Numbered from the stretch's first letter, positions 32,607-43,101 are shown. The stretch is DNA of 64,000 bases from Spirosoma sordidisoli (GCF_004138325.1 NZ_SBLB01000008.1:1-64000); one strand, 5' to 3'. Made by a program: numbers and translations. Notes: a model not told the origin generated them from the sequence alone.

Positions 32607-33937
32607 TATAACCCTTCTCCCAGCAGTCGTTTCAGTTCGAGCTGGTTGAGCAGGAGCTGGTATTTGAAGTTGAGTCGGCCCAGTTCGGCTTCTTCGACGC
32701 CGGTTTCGGCGCTTTGTAGCTCTACGTTCGTGATCACTCCGTTGCGCAGCCGGGCATTGGCGATGGTGAGCGCCTGACGCGCCTGCTGCACCTGCGTTTC
32801 GAGGTTGGCCAGGCGGGTCTGGTTGCTGCGGATGTCGGCGTTGAGCTGGGCGAGGTTCTGCCGAAGCTGCGCATTGGCGGTTTCTACGGCGTAGCGGCTG
32901 GCGTTCAGATTCAGCTGGGCGGCCTGGTTCTGTAACTGATAGCGCTTACCGGCGTAGAGAGGAACCACCACCGCAACACCGGCCGCCAGATTGGCACGCG
33001 GCTGCTCTACGTTGAGCGGATAGCCGTTTTTGAACCCCGCATTCCCGCTGAACCCGATGCTCGGCTTACCCGCCCGGCTGTTGACCAGAATTTCGGTTTC
33101 GGCCGCGCGGAGCCGGTCCTGCGCCAGCTGCACATCTTTGTTAGTCGCCAGCACCGGAGCCAGGTCGCCGTCGAGGTTGTAGGGCTGGGTGGCGCTGCTG
33201 GCCGCATCGGTCAGGTCGAACTGGGTAATGGCCTGGCTCACGTCCGGACTGGGATTGCCAGTCAGGAAGGTCAGCGCAGCCAGTTGCCGCTCCAGCAGGT
33301 TCTGAATCTCGATCCGGCGGTTTTGCGCGGCTTTTACCCGAACCGTCTGCGTCAATACGTCGTATTGCAGCGCATCGCCATTCTGCAGCCGCGTTGCCAG
33401 GAGCCGCACGTTGGCCCCGGCAGTCCGGATTACCGAATCCTGCACAACCAGGCTCCGCTGCAGAAAGCCCACCCCATAATAGGCTGCCGCTACCTGAAAG
33501 GCCAGGTTCTGCTGCGTAATCTCCAGCCCCCGACGCAACACCTGCACGTTGTCGGCAGCCTGCCGGACCGACGCGTCCGTTCGGCCAAAGTCGTAGATGG
33601 TTTGCCCGATCGATACGTTGCCGTTGAGGTTGTTGTTGGGCGCCAGCTTTAGCGTAGCATCCTGCCCGTTGACCGGAAAAGTCACCTGCGGAACGGGGGT
33701 CAGGTAGGTATAGCTACCGTTCAGGTTAACGGTGGGGCGTAATGCCGTACGGGCAATATCGACCCGCAGCTCGCCCGCCCGAATCAGCTCCTGCTGCTGC
33801 CGGAGCACGGGGTAGTTCGTGTTGGCCTGCTGAAGCAGCGCCCGCAGGTCGGCAGGCACCGGAACCGGCTGAGGCTGCTGCGCCCGAACGCCACTGGCCG
33901 TTAGTAAGGCTATACAGACAAGGTAATTTAACTGCAT
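32606..33937 (-). CDS. TolC-family outer-membrane efflux protein
   Basis: A 443-residue outer-membrane factor with a signal peptide (MQLNYLVCIALLTASGVRAQ). Two OEP repeats form the alpha-barrel. Long helical stretches are seen, such as VRQAADNVQVLRRGLEITQQ and LRQNLAQLNADIRSNQTRLA, with the GQTIYDFGRTDA and VVVPLYAGKRYQLQ turn motifs of each half. It is the last gene of the operon with the DHA2 permease and HlyD-type adaptor, and it would give the exit duct of a tripartite drug pump. It may also serve the peptide exporter at 14-17.5 kb, which lacks its own TolC. Confidence 0.92.
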   Translation of the reverse strand: MQLNYLVCIALLTASGVRAQQPQPVPVPADLRALLQQANTNYPVLRQQQELIRAGELRVDIARTALRPTVNLNGSYTYLTPVPQVTFPVNGQDATLKLAPNNNLNGNVSIGQTIYDFGRTDASVRQAADNVQVLRRGLEITQQNLAFQVAAAYYGVGFLQRSLVVQDSVIRTAGANVRLLATRLQNGDALQYDVLTQTVRVKAAQNRRIEIQNLLERQLAALTFLTGNPSPDVSQAITQFDLTDAASSATQPYNLDGDLAPVLATNKDVQLAQDRLRAAETEILVNSRAGKPSIGFSGNAGFKNGYPLNVEQPRANLAAGVAVVVPLYAGKRYQLQNQAAQLNLNASRYAVETANAQLRQNLAQLNADIRSNQTRLANLETQVQQARQALTIANARLRNGVITNVELQSAETGVEEAELGRLNFKYQLLLNQLELKRLLGEGL

Positions 33938-34054
33938 ACGAATACGTGTTTGTCAGCCCCGGCGGGTTGCGGCATTATGAGGATATGCGGTCGGCAGTAC
34001 TGACTATCTGTGTGGGCATATCCGGCCATGCATACCGCTCCCGGGAGCCAGGTA

Positions 34055-35635
34055 CTAGTGAGCGGCATCGGCTACTGCTTTGGCAGCGGCCGGGTCCATT
34101 TTTTTGTTTTTCAGTAAGAACAGCAGCGGAAACGACACCACGAAGAACAGCCCCGCCAGCCGGAATGTGTCCAGGTACGAGACCATCAGCGCCTGCTTCT
34201 GAATAATCAGATCGAGGTTTCGGTATGCCCCCGTCGTGGCATCGAACGCATTGACGCCCCGCGCAATCAACCCCTGCGTGAGCGCGTTGAGCCGTTCGGT
34301 CAGGAGCGGGTCGCCGGGTTGCAGGTTCGACACCAGGTCGCCCCGGTGAACGGCGCTGCGCTGGGTGACGTAGGTATTTGTGATGGCTACTCCGAAGGCC
34401 CCACCCAGCTGCCGCATCATGTTCACGATGGCGATACCCGTGGGCAACTGCCGCGGCTCGAGCGTCGATACCGACTGGTTGATAAGCGGCACATTGACCA
34501 GCGCCAGCCCGATGCCCCGAATGATCAGCGCCCCGATGAAATCGCCATTCGACGCGTCCATGTTATAGGTCGACATCGTAAAGCAGAACGCAGCGAAGGC
34601 AATGTAGCCAAAGACCACGATCAGCCGGGGTGAGGTTCCTTTGGCCAGCAGCCGCCCCGTCAGCGCAAACATCGGCAGGGTAATAAGCCCGCCCGGAATC
34701 AGGAGTTTGCCGGTCTGGGTCGCCGTCATGCCGATAATTCGTTGCGCAAACAGCGGATACAGCAATACCGACGTAAACAGCCCGTAGCCAACCACAACGA
34801 TCAGCAGTGAGCCAACCACCAGGTTTCGGTTCTTGAGCGTGCGCAGATCCACTACCGGCTCGCGGGTGCCCCGCAGCTCCCACCAGACAAACAGCGGCAG
34901 CGTCACCGCAGCGGCAAAGGTCAGGCCCGTAATCAGCGAACTATCGAACCAGTCGTCGGCTTCGCCCCGCTCCAGCACATACTGCAAACTACCTACCCCA
35001 ACGGCCAGTAGCAGAATACCGAACTGGTCAATTTTGATAGCAGCGCGGTTAATATTCAGCTCTTCTTCTTTTTTGTCGATGAAGGCCGAGCTGAGCATGA
35101 CGGCCACAATCCCGATCGGCACGTTGATGTAGAACATCCAGCTCCAGTGGTAATTATCGATGATGTAGCCCCCGAGCGTAGGACCGAGCGTGGGGCCCAG
35201 CACAATACCCATCCCGAACAGGGCCGACGCCGTGGCCCGCTGCGAAGGCGGAAACGCATCATACATCAGCCCTTGCGAGGTCGACAGCAACGCCCCCCCG
35301 CCAACGCCCTGCAGGAACCGGAAAAACACCAGCATCCACAAATTGTCGGACAGGCCACAGCCGTACGAGGCCAGCGTAAACAGGAAGATAGAGCCGATGT
35401 AGTAGTTTTTGCGGCCGAAGTACCGCTGCAAAAAACTCGTCATCGGAATGACGATCACGTTGGCGATGGCATAGGACGTCACCACCCACGATACATCTTC
35501 GATCGTAACGCCCAGATTACCGGCAATGTCGGTCAGACCCACGTTTACGATCGAGATGTCGATCAGTTCGATTATAGCTGCCGAAATGGCCGTGATCACC
35601 ACGATCCACCGACGAAACCCGGTTGGTTGATTCAT
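34055..35635 (-). CDS. DHA2-family MFS multidrug efflux permease (EmrB type)
   Basis: A 526-residue inner-membrane protein with 14 predicted helices. Motifs include IIELIDISIVNVGLTDIAGN (helix 1, motif D1), WVVTSYAIANVIVIPMTSFL, RYFGRKNYYIGSIFLFTLAS (motif A) and GMGIVLGPTLGPTLGGYIID (motif C, the antiporter signature). This is the proton-driven pump of an EmrAB-TolC system. It lies 74 bases downstream of the adaptor gene and 117 bases upstream of the TolC-like gene. The substrate is unknown. Confidence 0.93.
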   Translation of the reverse strand: MNQPTGFRRWIVVITAISAAIIELIDISIVNVGLTDIAGNLGVTIEDVSWVVTSYAIANVIVIPMTSFLQRYFGRKNYYIGSIFLFTLASYGCGLSDNLWMLVFFRFLQGVGGGALLSTSQGLMYDAFPPSQRATASALFGMGIVLGPTLGPTLGGYIIDNYHWSWMFYINVPIGIVAVMLSSAFIDKKEEELNINRAAIKIDQFGILLLAVGVGSLQYVLERGEADDWFDSSLITGLTFAAAVTLPLFVWWELRGTREPVVDLRTLKNRNLVVGSLLIVVVGYGLFTSVLLYPLFAQRIIGMTATQTGKLLIPGGLITLPMFALTGRLLAKGTSPRLIVVFGYIAFAAFCFTMSTYNMDASNGDFIGALIIRGIGLALVNVPLINQSVSTLEPRQLPTGIAIVNMMRQLGGAFGVAITNTYVTQRSAVHRGDLVSNLQPGDPLLTERLNALTQGLIARGVNAFDATTGAYRNLDLIIQKQALMVSYLDTFRLAGLFFVVSFPLLFLLKNKKMDPAAAKAVADAAH

Positions 35636-35709
35636 GTTCTAGGCCTGAAACAGGTAGCATGTCTTGTCCCGGGCACCGGCCTCACGGACAAACCCGTACA
35701 TAGTATTCA

Positions 35710-36828
35710 TTAGTCATCGACGCGCACGTCGGCCTCTACACTGAGCCCTGCCCGCAGCTGATTCCGATACTTTTCGGGGTTCACGATCTCGATCTTGACC
35801 GGCACGCGCTGGGTGATCTTGACGAAGTTACCCGAGGCATTGTCGGGCGGCAGCAGCGCGAAACGAGCACCTGTTGCATCAGACAGCGAGGCTACCCGGC
35901 CTTTGATAGCGAGGTTGGGATACGCATCGAGTTTTACATCGACCTCCTGCCCGATTTTCATTTTTTCGAGCTGGGTTTCCTTGAAGTTGGCAACGACCCA
36001 GAACGTAGAATCGGCCACGATGGTGAACAGGTTCTGGCCGGGCTGTACGTACTGACCCGCAACTACGTTCTTGCGGCCTATTTTCCCGTCGATAGGAGCC
36101 GTTAGCCGGGCGTAGCCAACGCGCAGTCTGGCGTTATCGATGGCGGCCTGTTTGACCTTCAGTACGGCTTCGATCTTCTGGATGTTGGCCTGCGCTTTGG
36201 CAATACCCGCCTGCGCTACCCCCTGCGACGTACGCGCCAGGTTGATCTGCTCTACGTTAGCCTCGTACTGGCGGCTCTGCACCTCAACGTTGTTCTGGCT
36301 GTCTTCGAGCTGTTTGCGCGTCAGCGATTGCTCTTTGTACAGATTCTGATCGCGCTGCAAATCACGCTGGGCCTTGCTCCGCCGGGACTCCTGCACCGCT
36401 GCGTTTGACTGAGCTACCCGGGCGTTCTGCACCACGTTACGGGCGTTGGCCTGCGCGTTCTGCAGATCGGCGCGGGCGTTTTGCAGATCGGCCAGCGACT
36501 GCTGATAATCGGCTTCGGCCTGCGCCAGCGCCACATCGTACTCCTGCGGATCGATCGTGACCAGCAGCTGCCCCTTTTTCACGTTGGTATAGTCGGCCAC
36601 GTTGACAGCCTGCACATAGCCCGCTACCCGAGCCAGTACCGGCGCCGAGTTGCCCTCGATCTGCGCGTTATCCGTCGATTCGTACTGCCGGCCGTGTACG
36701 TAGGCCCTGTACCCGAAATAGCCCCCAATCAGCAGCACGAGAACAAGAATGATACGGGGTAAATAAGCCCGTACGCCATTATTTTGAGCAATATCCGGGC
36801 TGCTGTTTGTTGTAGTAGAAATAGCCAT
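35710..36828 (-). CDS. HlyD/EmrA-type membrane-fusion adaptor
   Basis: A 372-residue adaptor with one N-terminal membrane helix (YLPRIILVLVLLIGGYFGYR). It has biotinyl-lipoyl halves (DYTNVKKGQLLVTIDPQEYD and RLTAPIDGKIGRKNVVAGQY), a long Ala/Gln/Asn-rich coiled-coil hairpin at about 100-220 and a beta-barrel part (VVANFKETQLEKMKIGQEVD). It is the first gene of the efflux operon. The promoter and operator upstream point to control by the divergent MarR protein. Confidence 0.93.
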   Translation of the reverse strand: MAISTTTNSSPDIAQNNGVRAYLPRIILVLVLLIGGYFGYRAYVHGRQYESTDNAQIEGNSAPVLARVAGYVQAVNVADYTNVKKGQLLVTIDPQEYDVALAQAEADYQQSLADLQNARADLQNAQANARNVVQNARVAQSNAAVQESRRSKAQRDLQRDQNLYKEQSLTRKQLEDSQNNVEVQSRQYEANVEQINLARTSQGVAQAGIAKAQANIQKIEAVLKVKQAAIDNARLRVGYARLTAPIDGKIGRKNVVAGQYVQPGQNLFTIVADSTFWVVANFKETQLEKMKIGQEVDVKLDAYPNLAIKGRVASLSDATGARFALLPPDNASGNFVKITQRVPVKIEIVNPEKYRNQLRAGLSVEADVRVDD

Positions 36829-36861
36829 GAAACAGTTAATAAGTGTTGGCTTTTATGGGTA

Positions 36862-36893
36862 CAAAAGTAAACCAGGTTGACTATAAAGTCAAA
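36862..36893 (-). promoter_or_regulatory. Promoter of the emrAB-tolC-like operon
   Basis: On the minus strand TTTG (36893-36890), 20 bases, then TACTTTTG (36869-36862) matches the Bacteroidota TTTG-N19/20-TAnnTTTG promoter closely. It is 34 bases from the adaptor start codon. Confidence 0.6.
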
Positions 36894-36906
36894 CAAGTTG
36901 ACTATA
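36877..36906. promoter_or_regulatory. Candidate MarR operator between efflux operon and regulator
   Basis: TTGACT-ATAA-AGTCAA at 36877-36892 is a perfect palindrome lying between the -33 and -7 boxes of the efflux promoter. A third half-site, TTGACTATA, repeats at 36898-36906. TATATTTG at 36903-36910 is a possible -7 box for the regulator gene, so a bound MarR dimer could block both directions. Confidence 0.6.
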
Positions 36907-36956
36907 TTTGTTTATGTACCCCACTTTGATTGATTGAAAAGATTATTTTTGTGTCT

Positions 36957-37448
36957 ATGACCACGGAAACAGATAAAAATTCCTTTGATTTTGAACAATA
37001 CCGCATCATGCGCGAACGGTCTATTGGCCGGTTGCTCTGGCGGATGAAGCGGTACATGGAAAGCTTCGTTGAGCCCCGTCTGCACCAGCAGGGCTTCACC
37101 GACTTTAAAATGAGTTACCTGATGTTCCTGGCTAACATCGGCGAACGGGGAACGACCAATAACGAACTGGCCAAACGGGCCTGCGTTACCAAGCAGATGA
37201 TGAGCAAGATTGTCGGCCTGCTCGAAGCCGACGGCTATATATACACCCAGAAAAACCCCGCGGACTCGCGCTCCAGCGTCATTTTCCTGAACGATCGGGG
37301 CAAAGAGCTATTCATGGCGCTCAAGGACAGCATGCAGGAGGCCCGCGACCAGTTCGACTCCATCGTGGGACACGACCGCATGGATCAGGTCATCGACACC
37401 CTGCTGGAACTTGTCACCGTCCTCGAAGCCGACAACCCAACGAGCGGA

Positions 37449-37454
<6 letters not shown>
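36957..37454 (+). CDS. MarR-family transcriptional regulator
   Basis: A protein of about 165 residues starting MTTETDKNSFDFEQYRIMRE. The winged-helix core is visible as NNELAKRACVTKQMMSKIVG, LLEADGYIYTQKNPADSRSS and VIFLNDRGKELF, the usual recognition helix and wing with the DxRS motif. It is divergent from the efflux operon and very probably represses it until a toxic ligand binds. An in-frame TTG at 36930 is not used. The gene is followed by a 319-base repeat-rich gap. Confidence 0.92.
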
Positions 37455-37773
<319 letters not shown>

Positions 37774-39129
37774 ATGTTTGCCTCCATCAACCCCTACAAT
37801 CAGCGTCGGCTGAAGACGTACCGGGCCGACAGTTCGGCCGCTATCGAACGAAAACTCAAACAAGCCGACCGGGCCTTTGCCGACTGGTCGGTTTTGTCGC
37901 TTCAGGAGCGGACTGACTTTATGCGCCGGGTCGGCTCTCAGCTGGTAAGTCGCCGGTCAGAACTGGCCGAACTGATTACGGCCGAAATGGGCAAAATTCG
38001 GCAGGAAGCCGAAGGAGAAATTCAGAAATGCGCCGATGCCTGCGCGTTTTATGCCGACCAGGCCGGGTCGTTCCTGGCTGATCAGGTTATAGAAAGTCCC
38101 GCCCGCCGGAGCTATGTCACGTACCAGCCGCTGGGAACGGTACTGGCCATTATGCCCTGGAATTTCCCGTTCTGGCAGGTATTCCGCTTCGCCATTCCGG
38201 GGCTGCTGGCGGGCAATGTTGGCGTACTGAAACACGCGCCCAATGTATTCGGCTGCGCGCTGGCCATTGAACAGGTTTTCCGGGATGCTGGCCTGCCCGA
38301 CGGCGTTTTTCAGTCGCTGCTGATCGATGTGGGACCCGTTGAAACGCTGCTAAACGATCAGCGCGTCAAGGCCGTCACACTGACAGGCAGCGGACGGGCG
38401 GGGGCATCGGTAGCGGCCCTGGCCGGCAAAGCTATCAAGAAATCGGTACTGGAGCTGGGCGGTTCCGATGCGCTTATCGTGCTGGCCGACGCTGACCTCG
38501 ATCAGGCCGCTAAAACAGCCGTGCAGTCGCGGATGCAGAACGCAGGCCAGAGCTGCATTGCCGCCAAACGGTTCATTGTGGAGAAGTCCGTGAAAAAGGC
38601 CTTTACCGAACGGGTAGTTGAACACATCAGCCAGATCCGGCAGGGCGACCCGACCCATGACACCACGACCATGGGACCGATGGCCCGGCTCGACCTGGCC
38701 GACTCGATCGAACGGCAGTATCATCAATCACTGAAACAGGGGGCCAAATCGCTGACGGGTGCCCTGAAACGCGACGGCTGCAACGTTCAGCCCATGCTGC
38801 TCGACAAAGTCAGAACCGGCATGGCGGCTTTCGACGAAGAAACCTTCGGACCGCTGGCCGTACTGATCGATGCCAAAGACGAAGCGGAAGCCATCCGGCT
38901 CGCCAATCGGTCGAACTTCGGCCTTGGCTCCGCCATCTGGACCCGGGACCTCGACCGCGCCAACCGGCTGGCGCGGCAGATCGAAGCCGGCTCGGTGTTC
39001 ATCAACGGCCTGATGCGGTCCGACGTTCGGGTTCCCTTCGGCGGGATCAAACAGTCGGGCTTTGGTCGCGAACTGTCCGACGTTGGCATCCGGGAATTCG
39101 TGAACATCAAGACCGTCTGGGTCGAGTAA
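37774..39129 (+). CDS. NAD(P)-dependent succinate-semialdehyde dehydrogenase-like aldehyde dehydrogenase
   Basis: A 451-residue ALDH-superfamily enzyme that oxidises an aldehyde to its acid. Motifs are [34 protein letters not shown] (NAD-binding), [20 protein letters not shown] with the catalytic Glu, and [14 protein letters not shown] with the nucleophilic Cys; [20 protein letters not shown] lies near the C-terminus. The length and lack of an N-terminal extension fit the Sad/YneI-like branch. The substrate assignment is by resemblance only. The gene converges on the M4 protease gene with 19 bases between stops. Confidence 0.9.
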   Translation: MFASINPYNQRRLKTYRADSSAAIERKLKQADRAFADWSVLSLQERTDFMRRVGSQLVSRRSELAELITAEMGKIRQEAEGEIQKCADACAFYADQAGSFLADQVIESPARRSYVTYQPLGTVLAIMPWNFPFWQVFRFAIPGLLAGNVGVLKHAPNVFGCALAIEQVFRDAGLPDGVFQSLLIDVGPVETLLNDQRVKAVTLTGSGRAGASVAALAGKAIKKSVLELGGSDALIVLADADLDQAAKTAVQSRMQNAGQSCIAAKRFIVEKSVKKAFTERVVEHISQIRQGDPTHDTTTMGPMARLDLADSIERQYHQSLKQGAKSLTGALKRDGCNVQPMLLDKVRTGMAAFDEETFGPLAVLIDAKDEAEAIRLANRSNFGLGSAIWTRDLDRANRLARQIEAGSVFINGLMRSDVRVPFGGIKQSGFGRELSDVGIREFVNIKTVWVE

Positions 39130-39148
39130 CCCAGGCTGGAGGTCTGGA

Positions 39149-42100
39149 TCAGTCCTTCATCACCTTCCGGTGAGCCGTGCCACTGGGCGTCTGAACGTGC
39201 AGAAAATACAAGCCTTTGGGCAGGTGTTGCAGATCGAGCGTGGCGGTTCGCTGACGACCCCGAATAGCAGGCTGCGTAACAATAGCCCCGCTTACGGACC
39301 GGAGCGATATGGCCTCCAGCGTTTCGGAAGCAGGCAGGTCGACGGTCAGCGTGGCGCGGGTCGGGTTTGGGTATACCGACATGGCCTCGGACCAGGCCGG
39401 CTCCGTACCCGTAACGGCCAGCACCGTAAACGTACGTTCAACAGGTGTGGCGGCATAAAACAGCGTGTTCCCTTCCTGATAGGCCCGCACCTTAACGGCC
39501 CCAGCCGCGTTGATTTTCAATATATTGGCACTGGTCAGAACCGCCGGACCACCTATCACCTGAAACCCAACCGACAACCCGGCCGACGAAGTAGCCCGTA
39601 GCGTCATATCGCCCTGATCCGTATATCGGTCGGGAATAGCGTCGAACGTTATCGTCTGGGTAGTTTTGGTTGGCAGCACCCGCGTAGCCTGCGTATACCA
39701 GACGGGCCATTTGGCACCAGTATACAACACCTGGGCCGTGCCGGAGGGCGTAAGCTTATCGGCTGCCAGACTGATGCCGGCCACATCTTCGCTGGTGCCT
39801 GACTCGGTGCTGAACACGATCCGGTTGTCGAGCCGCGAGTAGCTCGGGAAACCGAGGGTGTTATTGCGGTAAATACCCCGCAGGTTATCGGCGTTCCTGC
39901 TCAGGTCAACGGCCACCACGTAGTAGATGTCATTCGCTTCCTGCACGTAGTCGAACGCGATGATGCCGGGCGAGTTTTTAGAGAAAGACGGGTTACCAAT
40001 GCTTTCGCCCTCGTCCAGATCACTAAACAGTTTTTCGATGGTACCGGTAGCAAAATCGTTCGCCTTGTTGTCCCAGACGTTGATAAAGCCCACATCCCAG
40101 TAGTCGATGTTTTCACCGCTGGCGTTCTGCAGCTCGTTGAAGGCGTCGTATACGATAAACTCGCCCGTAAAGTCCCACTCAAACGAGTCGGCATAGCGTA
40201 CATCGCCGGTTTCAACGCCCTCTGTATACGTAGGGTTGTACAGTTTAAATTCGGCCCACTTCTTTTTAGCGTAGCTGTAGACATAGATCGAGCCATCGCG
40301 GTCGGCGGTCAGGGCCGCCAGCTTGGTACCGTCTTTCGAGATAGCCACGTTATCCCAGATCGGCTCGTCGGAAATAATGGTTTCGACGGGAGTACCGGTC
40401 AGGTTCACCGACCGAATCCGCTTGTCGGACGACACGTAAAACGCCACTTTGCCATCGTCCGTTACGCTGGGGCGGTGGAGCAGCGACGAGCTGGTTTTCT
40501 GGTCGAACTTGGCCGTTGAGGTACCTACCGTTGTCGAGTACAGCCGGCTGCTTTCGGCATCGGACAGCAGCAGCAGATCCTGACCAGCGGCTATCGGCAC
40601 GTCGGGCTGGGTTGGTGTCGTGGGCGCACTGTCCAGAATACCAACGGCCGTAAACGCGTTCTGGGCCGCTGTTACCTCAGCGCCGGGCGTTCCGTACAGG
40701 TCGGCAGCGGCTTTGATGACGGCCAGCCGCAGATCAACGAACTGCGAGCTGCGGGTCAGGTAGGTCGTCAGCGCCCGATAATAGACTTTCTCGGCTTTTT
40801 CGCGCCCAACGGCCGTCGCAAACTTATAGAAGGCAAAATTCGGAATACCGCTGTTGATATGCACCCCGCCGTTGTCTTCGGTCGTGTTATCATACTGAAG
40901 CATGGTAGCGGGCTGGTAGCCGTTGGGGTCGGCCGTGGGGCCGCCCTGGTTCGGGTTCGACAGGTCGCGCAGGGCACCGGACGGCAGCACGTTGGGTTGC
41001 GCCACATCTTCACCCAGCCGCCAGTCGTCCCGATCGATCAGCACCGCAAACACATCGGCCATCGACTCGTTGATGGCGCCCGACTGGTTTTTGTATTGCA
41101 GGTTAGCCGTATTCTGGATAACGCCGTGCGTCATTTCGTGGCCCGCCACGTCGAGGGCACCGGCCAGGGGTTTCAGCAGCTTTCCGTTACCGTATGCCAT
41201 GATCTTACCGTTCCAGTAGGCATTATCCAGCGCAGCACCGTCATCGTCGACTACGTTAATGAGCGAAATCATCGTGCCGCCACTGCCGTTCAGGCCGCTA
41301 CGGCCAAAGGTGGTTCGGTAATAGTCGTAGGCGATACCGGCATTGTAATGGGCCGATACGGCCGTTGGCGACCAGTCGGTATTGTTGGCCGAGGTGATCT
41401 GGTACACCTTCTGATTATCGCCATAGGTTTTCTGCGCGTCAACTGTCCAGATTGCCCCTACCGGCTCGTTGGGCATGGTCGATGCCTGCGCGTTGAACAT
41501 GGGGCGCGATGTATCGATCAGAAAATAAGTCCCGCCCTGCTGATAGGTCTGGAACGTGCGGTTGGTCCCGTTGAGGTCGCGCCCCGAAGCCGCCACCAGC
41601 AGCGGAGCAGCTGCCGGGCGTTCGGCAGTGGCTGCGTCCGTACCGGCCGATACCGGAACCAGCGGCCGGGTGATGGAGCAGGTATGATTGTATTTGTCCA
41701 GCACCTCGCCCGTCTGCGCATCGATGACGTACTCCCAGCGGTCGAGCAGGTTGGGCCGAACGGTCAGCTGATAGGCCAGCCGCGCCCCTCCCGCCATCGG
41801 ATACACGCATAGCGAGCCTTCGATTGGTTGTACGTTCAGGATATTGTCGCCAAACGAGCGAACGCGCACGGCCTGGCGTACATCGGTGAGGGCCCGTTTG
41901 GTGGCTTCGGCCAGGGCCAGCTTCGGCTGGGTCGACAGCTCGTTGGGTATGGGCTGGTAACGGCCGTTGAGCACCGTCACGTCGGTACCGGTCAGGTGGG
42001 CCACCAGTTCTGACCCCACCACAGGAACGCCCCGGTGCAGCTGCGTCAGCCGAACGTGGGTCTGGCCCAGTTCATCGGCCCGGGTGCTGGCCACGGTGAA

Positions 42101-42502
42101 GCTGGCTTCCGGTGCGTCGATCTGCAACAGGCCCCGGATCTGGCCCATAAACTGAAACGCAGCCGACGAAGCCGCGGCCGCCGACAGCCGGGCGCCTGCG
42201 TTCTGGTTGAGCTTCTGTCGTTTGCTCAGGGTTCGTTCAATGAATACCGGCAGTCCGGTACTGGTGTCGCGGATGACCCGCAGCCGCAGCGGTTCGGCCG
42301 ATGGGCGGCTGAGTCCGGTAGCCAGGAGCGTCTGCTGCCCCAGCCGGTTCTTAGGCGTCGGTATAACCTGTGCCGCCAGCCGCTGAGCTACGTTTACCGA
42401 CGGGACCGTTGTTTTGGTTTTACGGCTGAAACCTGTTTTGGGTGGCTGAGCCAGCGCGACCGATGCCGTGAGCAGGGTCAGAAAAAGTACAGGTGCTTTC
42501 AT
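39149..42502 (-). CDS. M4-family (thermolysin-like) metalloprotease with beta-propeller and T9SS type A signal
   Basis: An 1117-residue secreted zinc protease. A signal peptide (MKAPVLFLTLLTASVALAQ) is followed by a propeptide with FTP/PepSY-like parts at about 90-250. The M4 catalytic domain at about 310-630 has GHEMTHGVIQ (zinc ligands His455 and His459, catalytic Glu456) and AINESMADVFAVLID with the third ligand Glu. GGVHINSGIPNFAFY carries the transition-state His. From about 640 to 940 a TolB-like propeller follows (SSLLHRPSVTDDGKVAFYVS). A C-terminal SVYPNPTRATLTVDLPASET type A sorting domain ends the protein. It probably digests proteins outside the cell. The added propeller is less usual and may bind substrate or surface. 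Confidence 0.92.
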   Translation of the reverse strand: MKAPVLFLTLLTASVALAQPPKTGFSRKTKTTVPSVNVAQRLAAQVIPTPKNRLGQQTLLATGLSRPSAEPLRLRVIRDTSTGLPVFIERTLSKRQKLNQNAGARLSAAAASSAAFQFMGQIRGLLQIDAPEASFTVASTRADELGQTHVRLTQLHRGVPVVGSELVAHLTGTDVTVLNGRYQPIPNELSTQPKLALAEATKRALTDVRQAVRVRSFGDNILNVQPIEGSLCVYPMAGGARLAYQLTVRPNLLDRWEYVIDAQTGEVLDKYNHTCSITRPLVPVSAGTDAATAERPAAAPLLVAASGRDLNGTNRTFQTYQQGGTYFLIDTSRPMFNAQASTMPNEPVGAIWTVDAQKTYGDNQKVYQITSANNTDWSPTAVSAHYNAGIAYDYYRTTFGRSGLNGSGGTMISLINVVDDDGAALDNAYWNGKIMAYGNGKLLKPLAGALDVAGHEMTHGVIQNTANLQYKNQSGAINESMADVFAVLIDRDDWRLGEDVAQPNVLPSGALRDLSNPNQGGPTADPNGYQPATMLQYDNTTEDNGGVHINSGIPNFAFYKFATAVGREKAEKVYYRALTTYLTRSSQFVDLRLAVIKAAADLYGTPGAEVTAAQNAFTAVGILDSAPTTPTQPDVPIAAGQDLLLLSDAESSRLYSTTVGTSTAKFDQKTSSSLLHRPSVTDDGKVAFYVSSDKRIRSVNLTGTPVETIISDEPIWDNVAISKDGTKLAALTADRDGSIYVYSYAKKKWAEFKLYNPTYTEGVETGDVRYADSFEWDFTGEFIVYDAFNELQNASGENIDYWDVGFINVWDNKANDFATGTIEKLFSDLDEGESIGNPSFSKNSPGIIAFDYVQEANDIYYVVAVDLSRNADNLRGIYRNNTLGFPSYSRLDNRIVFSTESGTSEDVAGISLAADKLTPSGTAQVLYTGAKWPVWYTQATRVLPTKTTQTITFDAIPDRYTDQGDMTLRATSSAGLSVGFQVIGGPAVLTSANILKINAAGAVKVRAYQEGNTLFYAATPVERTFTVLAVTGTEPAWSEAMSVYPNPTRATLTVDLPASETLEAISLRSVSGAIVTQPAIRGRQRTATLDLQHLPKGLYFLHVQTPSGTAHRKVMKD

Positions 42503-42511
42503 GGATAAGCG

Positions 42512-42967
42512 TTAGTTGAGCCGGACCGAATCCGGAATCATGGCCATAAATGCGTTATACAAGGCAGGATAGGCGGCCGGTACGGCTGTGTCGGCTACGG
42601 ACCAGGTCACCCGATACGTTTGTTCACCCTGTTGCCAGCCCACAAACCGCGACCGGTTGCCGGGCTGGTCGTAGCGGGTCGTTTTGATCTGGCAGGTATC
42701 CTCCGCAGCGGTGAAGAACCGCCTGACCAGCGCGCGTTTCTGCTTTCCAAGTGGCAGATAGGTCGTATCCCCATGGTGCTTCCGGAAAAGTTGTCCGTTG
42801 TCGAGCAGGATATAGGTGGTTGTAAAGCCCGTAAACCCGCCCCCGCTACCGGCCAGCAGCTGCCGCCCGGCATAGCTGTCGGGTCGGGTTACCAGCCGCT
42901 TCGTACAGCTCTGTGCAGCCAACAGACCTACCCCCAAAGCAGCAATCAGTAAAGCAAGGCGTTGCAT
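42512..42967 (-). CDS. Small lipoprotein of unknown function
   Basis: A 151-residue protein starting MQRLALLIAALGVGLLAAQS, then CTKR: a lipoprotein-type signal with Cys21 as the likely lipidated residue. The box AAQSC is loose. The mature part has no family I recognise. It contains GFTTTYILLDNGQLFRKHHG and ends AFMAMIPDSVRLN. It ends nine bases before the protease start codon, so the two are probably in one operon. A role in protease secretion or as an inhibitor is possible but unproven. Confidence 0.7.
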   Translation of the reverse strand: MQRLALLIAALGVGLLAAQSCTKRLVTRPDSYAGRQLLAGSGGGFTGFTTTYILLDNGQLFRKHHGDTTYLPLGKQKRALVRRFFTAAEDTCQIKTTRYDQPGNRSRFVGWQQGEQTYRVTWSVADTAVPAAYPALYNAFMAMIPDSVRLN

Positions 42968-43101
42968 ACGAGTGAATCAGGAAGTTATCGACAAATGTAT
43001 ATATAGGGTCAGCCTTCGCCAATACGTACCCGGATGAATCGACTGAATAATCGGGGGAACCGTACTTCAGCGGCTATGAATTGGCCCGGTGGTATCAGCC
43101 G

